From positions 1 through 32,316 of the forward strand of contig CAMBQP010000050.1 of NCBI GenBank assembly GCA_945869955.1: a stretch of 32,316 bases of DNA. The letters are read 5' to 3'. Within the stretch, counting starts at the first letter, position 1. Each line of letters opens with the position of its first letter. Under the pieces are notes generated by a model. It made no database searches and was not told the origin of the DNA. It saw only the letters and a list, made by a program, of their open reading frames with translations. The stretch comes from Schlesneria paludicola DSM 18645. Lineage in GTDB: Bacteria; Planctomycetota; Planctomycetia; Planctomycetales; Planctomycetaceae. Positions 1 to 7,570 of the stretch are shown one piece after another. The position numbers and the translations under genes are program-made.

Positions 1-338
1 CCGGCTGAAAGCGAAGCGACCAAAGAGCCTGTGAAAATCGCAGGACGTAGCGCGACCCACATCAACTTGACTCTGAAGAGAACCACACTCGTACTCTCTC
101 TGACACAGGTCCTCTCCGCAACAGCGGTGGATTTGACTTTGCCGGCGAGAATAACGCAAATGAGTTGTTTGACTGGAGACTCGTCGGCACGACGGGCATT
201 ACCGAGCCAAGCGATACCGTCGGGAACGGAACGGTCCCAGAACCAAGCTGGTTTGTATTATGAGGATTCGGCGGAATCGGCTTGGCAATCGGTACCATTC
301 GGCGATGCCAATCTGGGGCCGTTGGGCAGTTAAGTTGA
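1..338 (+). pseudogene. 3' remnant of a PEP-CTERM-anchored protein gene
   Basis: In the frame starting at base 51 the sequence reads as an Asp/Asn/Gly-rich extracellular-type segment leading to V-P-E-P-S-W (bases 234-251), a hydrophobic glycine-rich stretch (GFGGIGLAIG) and an Arg-Arg pair. That is the tripartite PEP-CTERM sorting signal processed by exosortase. The signal is interrupted by an in-frame TGA at 261-263, between FVL and GFGG, and resumes to a stop at 336-338. Upstream, this frame is closed by TAG at 48-50 while the first frame is open (PAESEATKEPVKIAG), so a frameshift near 50-60 is also needed to join the two halves. Two lesions argue for a decayed gene rather than a sequencing slip. 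The 5' part lies outside the window. The alternative, an intact 100-residue protein in the first frame with a GTG start at 31, has an Arg/Ser/Thr-rich sequence typical of an out-of-frame reading. Confidence 0.6.
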
Positions 339-348
339 GTTAAGTTGA
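329..348. repeat. 10-bp tandem duplication at the stop of the PEP-CTERM remnant
   Basis: The unit GTTAAGTTGA occurs twice head to tail (329-338 and 339-348), followed by a partial third copy. The first copy contains the terminal stop codons of both candidate frames (TAA 331-333, TGA 336-338). It belongs to a class of short duplications seen at several gene ends in this window. Confidence 0.75.
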
Positions 349-371
349 AGTTGCGTTCTCCGATGCTGCCC

Positions 372-408
372 AAGAGGTCGCTCGATTCGAGCGACCTCTT
401 TCGTTTCT
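372..408 (+). terminator. Rho-independent terminator after the PEP-CTERM remnant
   Basis: A perfect 13-bp stem (372-384 pairing with 388-400) with a 3-base loop is followed by a T-rich tail, TCGTTTCT. It lies 34 bases after the last stop of the PEP-CTERM remnant, in the right orientation to end its transcript. The stem also starts with AA, so it could work in both directions, but no gene enters from the right within 400 bases. Confidence 0.8.
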
Positions 409-811
409 GTGTTCGATCCCAGGGTGAATGGGAGACCCGATTGATATTGGTTTCCTTCGATCCCAATCGCTGCTGGGATCACGAGCACGAGAAGATTGTC
501 TGAGAATTCCTTTTTTGCAATCATCCGTTTGTGCGATGATTATCGATCTTGCCAGTGACGGAATCGTCACCCAGCAGTCAGGAACAACGAACCACGCGAT
601 TCATTACACGCACAACTGGAACCAAATCAGGCGCAAACACTTCGGCTCGAGCCCTTCTCGCCATCACTTCGTCCCAAATCCAACCAGATCAAAACCAGAG
701 ATTGACACAATCCCCGCAAAGTCATGTCGCATTTTCGAGCGAACCCAGTGGCCCCGGGATTGTGTCCCTAGTGTCCTTAGTAGAAATGAGGATTGAATTG
801 TGTTCCCAGGA
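409..811. other. Intergenic stretch without a recognisable gene
   Basis: No reading frame here has a start, a ribosome site and a recognisable product; the open frames are short and Arg/Ser-rich. Two small inverted repeats are visible: a 7-bp stem at 459-465/474-480 and a 6-bp stem at 555-560/565-570. Neither has a T tail. The stretch separates the plus-strand PEP-CTERM remnant from the minus-strand small membrane protein, so it may hold that gene's 3' untranslated region or older gene debris. Confidence 0.5.
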
Positions 812-1063
812 TCAAACCAGACCGGCAATCCATACGAAGATCACAATTACGACCCCGAGTCCCATTTGCAGCATCGCCATGCTCCGCATCCCCCGGCGAA
901 ACTCGTCGCCACGTGGGATCGAGCGGCACGCTGCACGAAGCTCATCCGCAGGGACAAACAGACGTAGGAATGTCTGTCGTCGACAGGAAAAGAACGACGT
1001 CAGGCAACCAATCAGGAAGAAACCGCAGCCCACTGACAACAGCGTCTGCATGGTGTTGCTCAT
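812..1063 (-). CDS. Small two-helix membrane protein of unknown function
   Basis: An 83-residue protein starting MSNTMQTLLSVGCGFF. Residues about 7-26 form a Cys-containing hydrophobic helix. The middle (about 28-60) is strongly basic (CRRQTFLRLF, ACRSIPRGDEFRRGMRS), and residues about 62-82 form a second hydrophobic helix ending IFVWIAGLV. This alternation of two membrane segments around a positive loop is what a real small membrane protein looks like and is unlikely in a shadow frame. It is the last gene of a minus-strand series after the DUF1559 pseudopilin and a lipoprotein; the 154-base gap makes co-transcription uncertain. No clear Shine-Dalgarno sequence precedes the ATG, and the ATG at residue 5 is an alternative start. 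I recognise no family. Confidence 0.6.
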   Translation of the reverse strand: MSNTMQTLLSVGCGFFLIGCLTSFFSCRRQTFLRLFVPADELRAACRSIPRGDEFRRGMRSMAMLQMGLGVVIVIFVWIAGLV

Positions 1064-1217
1064 TCTGCGAGACTCTGAACTGTCGCGAGAAACGATCGCT
1101 GCGAACGGTGACAGAGGATCCAGACTAAGATCCCCTGCTTACCGGGCGGGGTTGCGATGGCTGGGGGTGAGGGTGTGGGTGAGGAAGGACAGAACTCAGC
1201 CACACACGTTTCCACAT

Positions 1218-1727
1218 TTAAAGTTTGGACAAATCGAGATCGATTGTGTTGGGGCCTGGTTTGATTTCCAGCACGATCTTGCTGGTATCAAACGCGTGAA
1301 ATTTGCCGGGAATATCACTTTTGATCGGCTCGGGCTTGGCCGCAGCCCCACCTTGCATCATCATTTTGTTGTATTCATCTTTGTTGTTGACATTGGCGGC
1401 GGGTGGTTCAGGTGGTCGGATCATGACTTGATACCGACCAGCAGGAATTCCCGTCTCTTTCTCGGCAGGCTTCGCGGAATAATTTCCGAGAACATCGACC
1501 TTGCCAGCGACGATCGTGCTTTTTTCCGTCAAATAGAAAACAACGTTACTATCAACGGGTGCCGGTTTGGATCCGTCCAGAGTGATTTTTCCGGAAATGG
1601 TCGCTTGTTTCGAGGGATCAGGGGCCTTCACCGATGGTCCACACCCGACCGCAGTGAACAAAGCCGAGATGAAGCACAGTCCGGACGCTACGCGACGACC
1701 CGTCGACAGAAATGGACCCAAGTTCAT
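1218..1727 (-). CDS. Small lipoprotein with a carboxypeptidase-regulatory-like beta-sandwich domain
   Basis: The 169-residue product begins MNLGPFLSTGRRVASG, followed by a hydrophobic segment and A-V-G-C (Cys29), a lipobox for signal peptidase II. The mature part opens with ATISGKITLDGSKPAP, the usual start of the small Ig-like or carboxypeptidase-regulatory-like domain of planctomycete lipoproteins. It ends with a beta-rich segment (KIVLEIKPGPNTIDLDLSKL). The frame is open for another 35 codons upstream, but those residues run through a terminator hairpin, so the ATG at 1727 in front of the signal peptide is the better start. Proteins like this very often follow DUF1559 pseudopilin genes in planctomycetes, as here; their role is unknown, presumably at the cell surface. 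The terminator in between suggests it has its own transcript or depends on readthrough. Confidence 0.85.
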   Translation of the reverse strand: MNLGPFLSTGRRVASGLCFISALFTAVGCGPSVKAPDPSKQATISGKITLDGSKPAPVDSNVVFYLTEKSTIVAGKVDVLGNYSAKPAEKETGIPAGRYQVMIRPPEPPAANVNNKDEYNKMMMQGGAAAKPEPIKSDIPGKFHAFDTSKIVLEIKPGPNTIDLDLSKL

Positions 1728-1757
1728 AAAAAACTCGTTTTTTAAAAATAGGTTGAT

Positions 1758-1789
1758 TGAAAAATGGGGTCGGTTCGACCGACCCCATT
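1758..1789 (-). terminator. Terminator hairpin between the DUF1559 and lipoprotein genes
   Basis: A perfect 12-bp stem (1763-1774 with 1778-1789) has a 3-base loop. Read on the minus strand it is followed by TTTTCAATC. It lies about 100 bases after the DUF1559 stop, so it probably ends or attenuates that transcript before the lipoprotein gene. Confidence 0.75.
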
Positions 1790-1889
1790 GTGCCTCACCA
1801 GGCCTCGATACGATGCTCTCACGAGACCTCAAACCATGCTACTTCCAGATGATTTCGCTCCAGAAACGCGAGATTTGAGTGATTAGACC

Positions 1890-2900
1890 TTAAAACTCGC
1901 CAACAGGAAACCCGTCGTCGCGGGTCATGAGTCGTCGTAAGGTTTGCATGTCCGTGCTGTTCGAAACAAACCGAACCGCCCCATCGACCAATAGGACATG
2001 GACGCCCCCCGTGTGGGCCGAGTTGAGTGGCTTATTGATGCCGAAGTTATCGTCGATACCGGGCCAAGCGGGGTTATTGTTGATCGCTGGGGCGTTTGGA
2101 GCATAGCGAACGGTGGTGATATTGAACTGTCGTTCAAACATACAACCAGGACAACTATCAATTCGGGTCAGATTGGGACCACCCATCATAATCCCGTGAA
2201 CTCCCTGAACGTCGGTGTTTTTGCTGCCGCCAGCATTACCGAAAATGAAGTCCGACGATTCACCGACAAACACCTGGTTGGATGTTCCGTCAACCACATC
2301 GCGGATTTTCTTGGAATCCACGGGAACGAACATCCCTCCACTGGTAATTTGACCCGTAGAAGCCTGGTTACCACAGCAACCGCAGCAATTGGCTTTGCGT
2401 GACGGATTGTTCACAAAACCATCTCCATCCGTTGTTCCCATAATCCCGTAGTACTGAGGGTGTTCCGTCGGCCCCCCTCCTGAATCACGCAGATCATCCA
2501 TCGGACTGGAAGGGCAAACGGTGAATGCAAAACGGATACCACGAATCACATCGCCATTCGCCTGCCCCTCGGAACTACCACAGCAACTCCAGCCTGGATG
2601 CGCACCAGAGAAGTTGATCTTGTTAAAAACAGGTGCCTGATCCACATAGGGGAGGATCCGGATGTACCAGGAAATGCCCCAACCCCCCACGGATGACGCC
2701 ACGTTGCCTGGGGGGAAACCGTTGTAGGTATCGTGATAATTGTGCAACGCCAATCCCATTTGCTTGAGATTATTTTTGCACTGAGTTCGCCGAGCGGCTT
2801 CCCGCGCTTGCTGAACAGCCGGAAGCAAGAGTGCGATCAGGACTGCGATAATCGCAATCACCACCAGAAGTTCAATCAGGGTAAATCCACGTCGACGCAT
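1890..2900 (-). CDS. DUF1559 type II secretion-like pseudopilin
   Basis: A 336-residue protein with the prepilin signal [11 protein letters not shown] at its N-terminus (cleavage after Gly5, Glu at +5) and the long N-terminal helix. The DUF1559 hallmark [18 protein letters not shown] and [15 protein letters not shown] follow. Near the C-terminus the H-x9-DG motif is visible ([12 protein letters not shown]). A strong GAGGAGGTG ribosome site sits 5-13 bases before the ATG. Planctomycetes carry dozens to hundreds of these proteins; they are thought to be exported and processed by a prepilin peptidase, with no proven function. The middle is unusually cysteine-rich ([20 protein letters not shown]), which may mean disulfides or metal binding. 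Confidence 0.95.
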   Translation of the reverse strand: MRRRGFTLIELLVVIAIIAVLIALLLPAVQQAREAARRTQCKNNLKQMGLALHNYHDTYNGFPPGNVASSVGGWGISWYIRILPYVDQAPVFNKINFSGAHPGWSCCGSSEGQANGDVIRGIRFAFTVCPSSPMDDLRDSGGGPTEHPQYYGIMGTTDGDGFVNNPSRKANCCGCCGNQASTGQITSGGMFVPVDSKKIRDVVDGTSNQVFVGESSDFIFGNAGGSKNTDVQGVHGIMMGGPNLTRIDSCPGCMFERQFNITTVRYAPNAPAINNNPAWPGIDDNFGINKPLNSAHTGGVHVLLVDGAVRFVSNSTDMQTLRRLMTRDDGFPVGEF

Positions 2901-3218
2901 GCAGCACCTCCTCGGACAAAGAAATAACAGTTCGAAACCTCGTCACCACGACTGAAACCAAAAAGCAATCAAAACCAAAAGAGCGGTCAGATCCCGTCAA
3001 TCGAATTTCATTTTCGTGACGCGGCTCGTGCCGAAAATCGGCGGATCAACAAATTGAATCGAGATTTCTATTTGAGTGTACTCTAATGATACTCCTTTGC
3101 AACAGCAAAAAAATTCTCACTGATGCGTGAAAATAGTAGGGAGATCGACTCAAGCAGGCACGTCGGTCCATGAATTTCCCTGGCTGGCGAGGTAGAAATG
3201 GCTGATTCCATTCGGAAA
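2901..3218. other. Intergenic region upstream of the DUF1559 gene
   Basis: This holds the minus-strand ribosome site of the DUF1559 gene (2905-2913) and an AT-rich stretch around 3060-3115 with the near-palindrome GAGTGTACTC (3074-3083). A weak minus-strand promoter candidate reads TTGCAA, 16 bases, TACACT in this AT-rich part. No gene is seen. The right end is the 3' flank of the ASPIC/UnbV gene, and no convincing terminator was found there. Confidence 0.4.
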
Positions 3219-6200
3219 TTATGGAAACGGATGCATGATCAACGGGGATTCTTCTCCTTCAATCAGCAGAACTTCCTGATTTGCAGCGAGATTGTACCAG
3301 ATTTGTGTTTTTCCGTTGGGCCACCGGACCTCTACCTGTTCGGCGGTTGCTCCGGTGGGAATAAAAAAGACCAAGCGACGCTCGTTGGTGGACAAGTATC
3401 CATCGCCAGCGGTCATCAGGCGAAACTGGGTGGTTTTTTTTGATTGAATTTTGACGATGGCGCCGGTCGGTTCACGAACCCCGGTTCGGCCAATCAATTT
3501 GATCACCAGCGGTTGGCCCGCCGGTTTTGTGGAATTTGTCAGCAGGGCAAACGGTGAGTGCAGATGCGAGATTGCGAGATCGGTGATGCCATCTCGATTC
3601 CAATCGAGTGTCGCCAGTCCTCGTCCGAGATAGCCTCGTTGGAAGAATGGCCCCAGATGATCGCCTGGAATTTCGTCGAAGCGTTTCCCTTGTCGATTCC
3701 GAAATACCTGCGGTGGCATCCGATCCGCATCGCCGCGGGATGACTGTTGATCGACATGTCCATTGGTTGAGATGAGATCCTCCCAGCCATCACCATCCAG
3801 GTCCGCAAACTGACAACCGAACCCCAGTGTCCAGAACCCCGCATCACGTAAGGCAAACGTTCGCGTTGCATCCTCGAAAAATCCGTCTGCTCGCTGAGAA
3901 TACAGGGTGTCGGATTCTCCAAAAAAATTGGTGATGTACAGGTCGATTCGTCCATCGCCATTGGCATCGCTGGCCGCAATCCCCATACAGGCCTGGGCAT
4001 TTCCATCCGCATCAAAGGCCACACCCCGAACAGCCCCTTCTTCACGGAATTGGGGAACACCCTCGGGATTGGTCCCCGTATTGATCAACAGAAAATTCGG
4101 GCTGGTGTCATTCGCCACGAAGAGCCCCAGGCGTTCGTCCTCACCAAATTTCCAGGCAATCAGACCCAGTCCCCGCCCGTTTGGCAAATGCATACCGGAC
4201 TCGACGGTGATATCCCGAAAGGTCCCATCTCCCGAATTGAGATAGAGCCGATGATACTCGGCGGTGAGCACATCGGGAGTACACGCCATGGGCTCTCCCG
4301 AGGCTTTGTGGCATTCTTTTTTCGCCGTTTGCTCTAACTGCGAATAGTTGGCCACATACAAATCGGGTAGACCATCACCGCTCAAGTCGGCAAACAAGCT
4401 GCTTGTCGTCCATTCTTGACCGGCGACTCCTGCAGTCAAAGTCACATCCACAAACGTTCCGTCCCCCTGATTGTGGTAGAGTCGGTTTGGACCCAGATTC
4501 CCAACATGAATATCAGGAAAACCATCCTGGTCAAAATCCCCTACGGTGACTCCATGGGAAAAACCCGTATCTCCCAGTCCGGCTAGTGCGGAAACATCGA
4601 AAAATTTCCCTCCCTGATTGTGGTAGAGTCGGTCGGTTTGCTCGGGCTGTATCGTGGGATCGCGCCAGTTGTTTGCCTGGGCCAGATAAAGATCGCACCA
4701 GCCATTCAGGTCATAATCGACGCAAGCCACACCACCGCCGACCACATTAAAAATGTGTTGCAATCGCGTCTCTTCGGTGGTTCCCTCGTGGTATTCGAAG
4801 GAAATACCGACACGTTCCGCATCATCTGTGAAAGACCAGGTGATCGGATTGGGTCTCCCCGATTCACTTGTCGTTTCTGTCATTGCCCCAGTCATTGCCC
4901 CAGTCGTCCCCCGTGCGGCCCCACTGGTGGCGGCAAAAGCAACGCTCTTCCAGTTTGGCTCGGAAAAATCTGAGCGATTGAGTTTTCGCTCGGGGTGAAA
5001 TTGGGCCGAGGTTTGATGGGGGTGCTGTTTCCCCAGAGCCAACCAGTGACGCAATTCTTTTCGCAAGGGGGCTTGCGGAAGTTTTGGCAGATGCGTCATG
5101 ACATACGTCCAACCGGCCGCTTCCCAGAAGCGGCCCAGATCTGCACACGAAGCGATGACTCGTTTGATCAATTCGGGGTCAACGTCTTTTCGCAACATAT
5201 TGAGCTGGGCTTCCAGATTCGCCAGGATCTCAGCACGATGGACAAACTCTTTGGCAAGATCGTGATACTTTAATTGGTCGAGGCAACCTGCGATTTGGAC
5301 GTTGGCGGGCAAATGGTTTGGTGACAGTGCCAGCGTTTCGAGAAAACAGCGAGTCGCTCCTTCGATCTGCCCTGTTCGCCGGGCATGAAGTCCTTGAACG
5401 AACCAGACATCCGGGTGGTTCATAGCCCCCTGTGGCAGGGCACCTCGCCAGTGAAAAAATTCGTCATAATCACCCCGGTCATAAACGATTCTTCCCAGCC
5501 GGCCTTGAGCCTCGCCCAGTTGTGGTGCCATTTCGCAAATTTCCCGCAATCGTTTTTCGGCTGCGACATGCCGATTTTCGTAGAGATCGCGCCGGGCCAT
5601 GGCCAGTTGGATCATGAGATCCGGGGGATCGATCGCCAGACCCAACTCATCCAGGTGATCATCGTTGCGAAAGAAGCGTTCCGGTGCGGCCAGGCCAAGG
5701 AGTTCGTCTCCGCGACATTTTCCCTGCTGGATCTGGATCAAAAACGAGGGAATTGCTTCCCAGGTTCGCCCCGCAATTTGCAAAATGTGGCTGAGTCGGG
5801 TGTTGGCTTCCAAATCCCAGGGGCTGATTTCCAATGCGCGTCGAAGAGAGTGCTCCTCCTGTGTCAATCTCCCCAGCACTTCAGAGCGTCGAGCGATCCC
5901 GATGGCGGACAGGAATTCCCATTTCCCCCCATCTTGCGGCAGTTGCTGATAAAACCGAATGGCTTCATCGTGCTCGAAACCGATCGCAGCCGCCTCTGCG
6001 GCGAGTGCGATTCCGAAAGGTCCAGAGTCAGGCTGTTGAATCAATTCACGAACCAGATCCCGCGATTTTGGCTGACGCAGTTCCAACGCGGCGAGAATCT
6101 TTTTGACCTGCCGTTGATACGGGGTGGGAAAGCATTCTGGCTGAAGACAGATTGTTCCCCCCATCAGCACGATCATGAGGGCCAGACCAACACACAGTCG

Positions 6201-6236
6201 CTCAAGGGCATCGGCAATTCGAGTCGTCTGGTACAC
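3219..6236 (-). CDS. CRTAC1-type protein: TPR region, FG-GAP/VCBS repeats, C-terminal ASPIC/UnbV domain
   Basis: A 1005-residue exported protein. Residues 15-32 are one hydrophobic segment, a signal anchor or signal peptide. Residues about 40-400 are alpha-helical TPR-like repeats (EAIRFYQQLP, LEANTRLSHILQIAGRTWEA, ATRCFLETLALSPNHLPAN). From about 470 there are repeated calcium-binding FG-GAP loops: DYDLNGWCDLYLAQ, DFDQDGFPDIHVGN, DLSGDGLPDLYVAN, DANGDGRIDLYITN, DLDGDGWEDLIST, DWNRDGITDLAIS. The last 100 residues match ASPIC/UnbV (TGAIVKIQ, AGDGYLSTNERRLVF, VEVRWPNGKTQIW). The start is GTG, preceded by GAGGGGG 4-5 bases upstream. Such proteins are abundant in planctomycetes and probably act in the periplasm or at the surface; the substrate is unknown. 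A short TGAMTGAM duplication lies in the linker between the TPR and propeller parts. Confidence 0.93.
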   Translation of the reverse strand: MYQTTRIADALERLCVGLALMIVLMGGTICLQPECFPTPYQRQVKKILAALELRQPKSRDLVRELIQQPDSGPFGIALAAEAAAIGFEHDEAIRFYQQLPQDGGKWEFLSAIGIARRSEVLGRLTQEEHSLRRALEISPWDLEANTRLSHILQIAGRTWEAIPSFLIQIQQGKCRGDELLGLAAPERFFRNDDHLDELGLAIDPPDLMIQLAMARRDLYENRHVAAEKRLREICEMAPQLGEAQGRLGRIVYDRGDYDEFFHWRGALPQGAMNHPDVWFVQGLHARRTGQIEGATRCFLETLALSPNHLPANVQIAGCLDQLKYHDLAKEFVHRAEILANLEAQLNMLRKDVDPELIKRVIASCADLGRFWEAAGWTYVMTHLPKLPQAPLRKELRHWLALGKQHPHQTSAQFHPERKLNRSDFSEPNWKSVAFAATSGAARGTTGAMTGAMTETTSESGRPNPITWSFTDDAERVGISFEYHEGTTEETRLQHIFNVVGGGVACVDYDLNGWCDLYLAQANNWRDPTIQPEQTDRLYHNQGGKFFDVSALAGLGDTGFSHGVTVGDFDQDGFPDIHVGNLGPNRLYHNQGDGTFVDVTLTAGVAGQEWTTSSLFADLSGDGLPDLYVANYSQLEQTAKKECHKASGEPMACTPDVLTAEYHRLYLNSGDGTFRDITVESGMHLPNGRGLGLIAWKFGEDERLGLFVANDTSPNFLLINTGTNPEGVPQFREEGAVRGVAFDADGNAQACMGIAASDANGDGRIDLYITNFFGESDTLYSQRADGFFEDATRTFALRDAGFWTLGFGCQFADLDGDGWEDLISTNGHVDQQSSRGDADRMPPQVFRNRQGKRFDEIPGDHLGPFFQRGYLGRGLATLDWNRDGITDLAISHLHSPFALLTNSTKPAGQPLVIKLIGRTGVREPTGAIVKIQSKKTTQFRLMTAGDGYLSTNERRLVFFIPTGATAEQVEVRWPNGKTQIWYNLAANQEVLLIEGEESPLIMHPFP
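4881..4904. repeat. 12-bp in-frame tandem duplication inside the ASPIC/UnbV gene
   Basis: CATTGCCCCAGT occurs twice in a row, giving TGAMTGAM in the protein. It sits in the unstructured linker between the TPR and FG-GAP parts, where a length change would be tolerated. Confidence 0.75.
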
Positions 6237-6294
6237 AATACCCCCTCGCGGACCCCAAAGAACCAGTCCTGCCTGATCACGGAAAACGGAACAA

Positions 6295-6492
6295 TCAATC
6301 AGGACGGGAAATCAACCGCGCTTCCGTTAAGAGCCCCCAGACCAGCATCAACCCCCCGAGCAAGAGCAGAACCAGGCTGGCCGGGATCAAAACGTTTGCC
6401 GCCGATTCATGGTTAGGAAAAGGAATCAATTGCGCATGGGCATAAGCCTGTTCGGCCGTTAATAATAGTACGCCCCCCGTAACCAACTTCAT
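6295..6492 (-). CDS. Small exported or membrane protein of unknown function
   Basis: A 65-residue protein: MKLVTGGVLLLTAEQAYAHAQ looks like a short signal peptide with an A-Y-A cleavage site, then a 15-residue polar stretch (LIPFPNHESAAN). A second hydrophobic helix follows (residues about 36-54), with a polar tail ending RLISRPD. The ATG is preceded by GAGGCGG about 8 bases upstream, a good ribosome site. It lies 58 bases upstream of the ASPIC/UnbV gene in the same direction, so the two are probably co-transcribed. No family recognised. Confidence 0.7.
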   Translation of the reverse strand: MKLVTGGVLLLTAEQAYAHAQLIPFPNHESAANVLIPASLVLLLLGGLMLVWGLLTEARLISRPD

Positions 6493-6535
6493 AATATCCG
6501 CCTCAGCATCGGTGCGTTGAACTGAATTGTCATGA

Positions 6536-6541
6536 TTGTAA
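6536..6541 (-). promoter_or_regulatory. Possible -10 box for the small membrane protein / ASPIC operon
   Basis: TACAAT on the minus strand, 44 bases upstream of the ATG of the 65-residue protein. The best -35 at 17 bases (ATTTTG) is poor, so this is only a candidate. Confidence 0.3.
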
Positions 6542-6600
6542 CACGAGAGGAATCAGGCAAAATGAAAGTGTTACCACGATGCTACCGACTCCTAACGCCG

Positions 6601-6632
6601 CTGACCACTGTAAAGTCTCTGACCACTGTAAA
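6601..6632. repeat. 18-bp imperfect tandem duplication upstream of queC
   Basis: CTGACCACTGTAAA starts at 6601 and again at 6619 (period 18). It lies in the divergent intergenic region and encodes nothing recognisable. It could be an operator repeat, but similar duplications elsewhere in this window favour a mutational origin. Confidence 0.65.
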
Positions 6633-6762
6633 ATGGCGGGTCCGGTAGCCGGAAACGTTGTTTCAGCCTCGGTGCCAGCCTCGCGATCAACGAGATTGTC
6701 CCGGATGAAATCACATAAAGACCAATTTTTCTCGGCCCCTTTCCCTTTTTCCGTTTTGTTTT

Positions 6763-6770
6763 TATAGAAT
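6763..6770 (+). promoter_or_regulatory. queC: Candidate -10 box for queC
   Basis: TATAGAAT after a T-rich stretch, with no good -35. A start about 7 bases downstream would leave the ATG at 6784 almost without a leader, and would give the ATG at 6820 a leader of about 43 bases. No preQ1 riboswitch-like structure is evident. Confidence 0.35.
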
Positions 6771-6819
6771 ACGGACGCATCGGATGGATCGCGAGTTTTC
6801 CCAGCAAGAAAGAGATGCC

Positions 6820-7491
6820 ATGCCGACAGAGAAGCTGCAAACGGTCGTGATTCTGTCTGGAGGACTGGATTCCACGACATTACTCTACGAGCTCCTTGAC
6901 GCGGGCCACGAGGTAAAAGCGCTCTCGTTCAACTATGGACAACGCCATGATCGTGAGCTGGAAGCCGCCAAAACCCTCGCCAGGTTGACGGGGGTCGAGC
7001 ATCGGACGGTCGATATTTCCGGATTATCAGCCCTGTTCGGTGCCAATGCGTTAACCGACTTATCGGTTGCGGTACCCCATGGCGAATACACCCCGGCGAC
7101 GATTGCCGTGACGATGGTGCCGAATCGGAACATGATCATGCTCTCGATCGCTGCTGGCTGGGCCGTTTCGCTGAAGTTCCCGTCGATTGCCTTCGGTGCC
7201 CATGCGGGAAGTTACACCCCTTATCCCGATTGCCAGCCCTCATTTGTTGCCGCCATGAATTGTGCGACCCAGCTGTGTGACTTCCATGCGATCACCGTAC
7301 TGGCTCCCTTTGTCGACTGGCACAAAGCCGAAATCGTACGGCGAGGTCAGGCACTCGGCGTACCGTTCGAACTCACCTGGAGCTGTTATCAAGGAGCCAA
7401 CCTGCACTGCGGGAAGTGTTCGACCTGTCTCGATCGACGCGCCGCCTTTGCCGAGTGCGGCCTCATCGACCCCGTCCCCTATCAATCCTGA
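6820..7491 (+). CDS. queC: 7-cyano-7-deazaguanine (preQ0) synthase QueC
   Basis: QueC converts 7-carboxy-7-deazaguanine to preQ0 with ammonia and ATP, a step towards queuosine in tRNA. The protein shows the N-terminal PP-loop SGGLDSTT, then SFNYGQRH, the substrate region VPNRNMIMLSIAAGWA and AFGAHAGSYTPYPDCQP. The C-terminal zinc-binding cysteines are C-x8-C-x2-C-x2-C (CYQGANLHCGKCSTC). At 223 residues from the ATG at 6820 it matches the usual family length. An in-frame ATG at 6784 would add 12 residues absent from typical family members, and it has no ribosome site; AAGAAAGAG precedes 6820. It stands alone here: queD, queE and folE are not in the window. It converges with the ABC ATPase gene. 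Confidence 0.95.
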   Translation: MPTEKLQTVVILSGGLDSTTLLYELLDAGHEVKALSFNYGQRHDRELEAAKTLARLTGVEHRTVDISGLSALFGANALTDLSVAVPHGEYTPATIAVTMVPNRNMIMLSIAAGWAVSLKFPSIAFGAHAGSYTPYPDCQPSFVAAMNCATQLCDFHAITVLAPFVDWHKAEIVRRGQALGVPFELTWSCYQGANLHCGKCSTCLDRRAAFAECGLIDPVPYQS

Positions 7492-7570
7492 TCAGACCCA
7501 TCCCATTCTGGGCGTTTTCATTTCGGGGAATTCTCGTTGGAAGTGATGTTCCTTCCATCCCTGATCCATT

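Noticed and set aside
549..1745. 398-codon open frame on the plus strand
   Set aside because: It runs antisense to the lipoprotein and the small membrane protein, is Arg/Ser-rich with no recognisable motif, and has no ribosome site. A shadow frame.
5385..6416. 343-codon open frame on the plus strand
   Set aside because: Antisense to the TPR part of the ASPIC/UnbV gene and the small membrane protein; composition typical of a reversed reading of a real gene.
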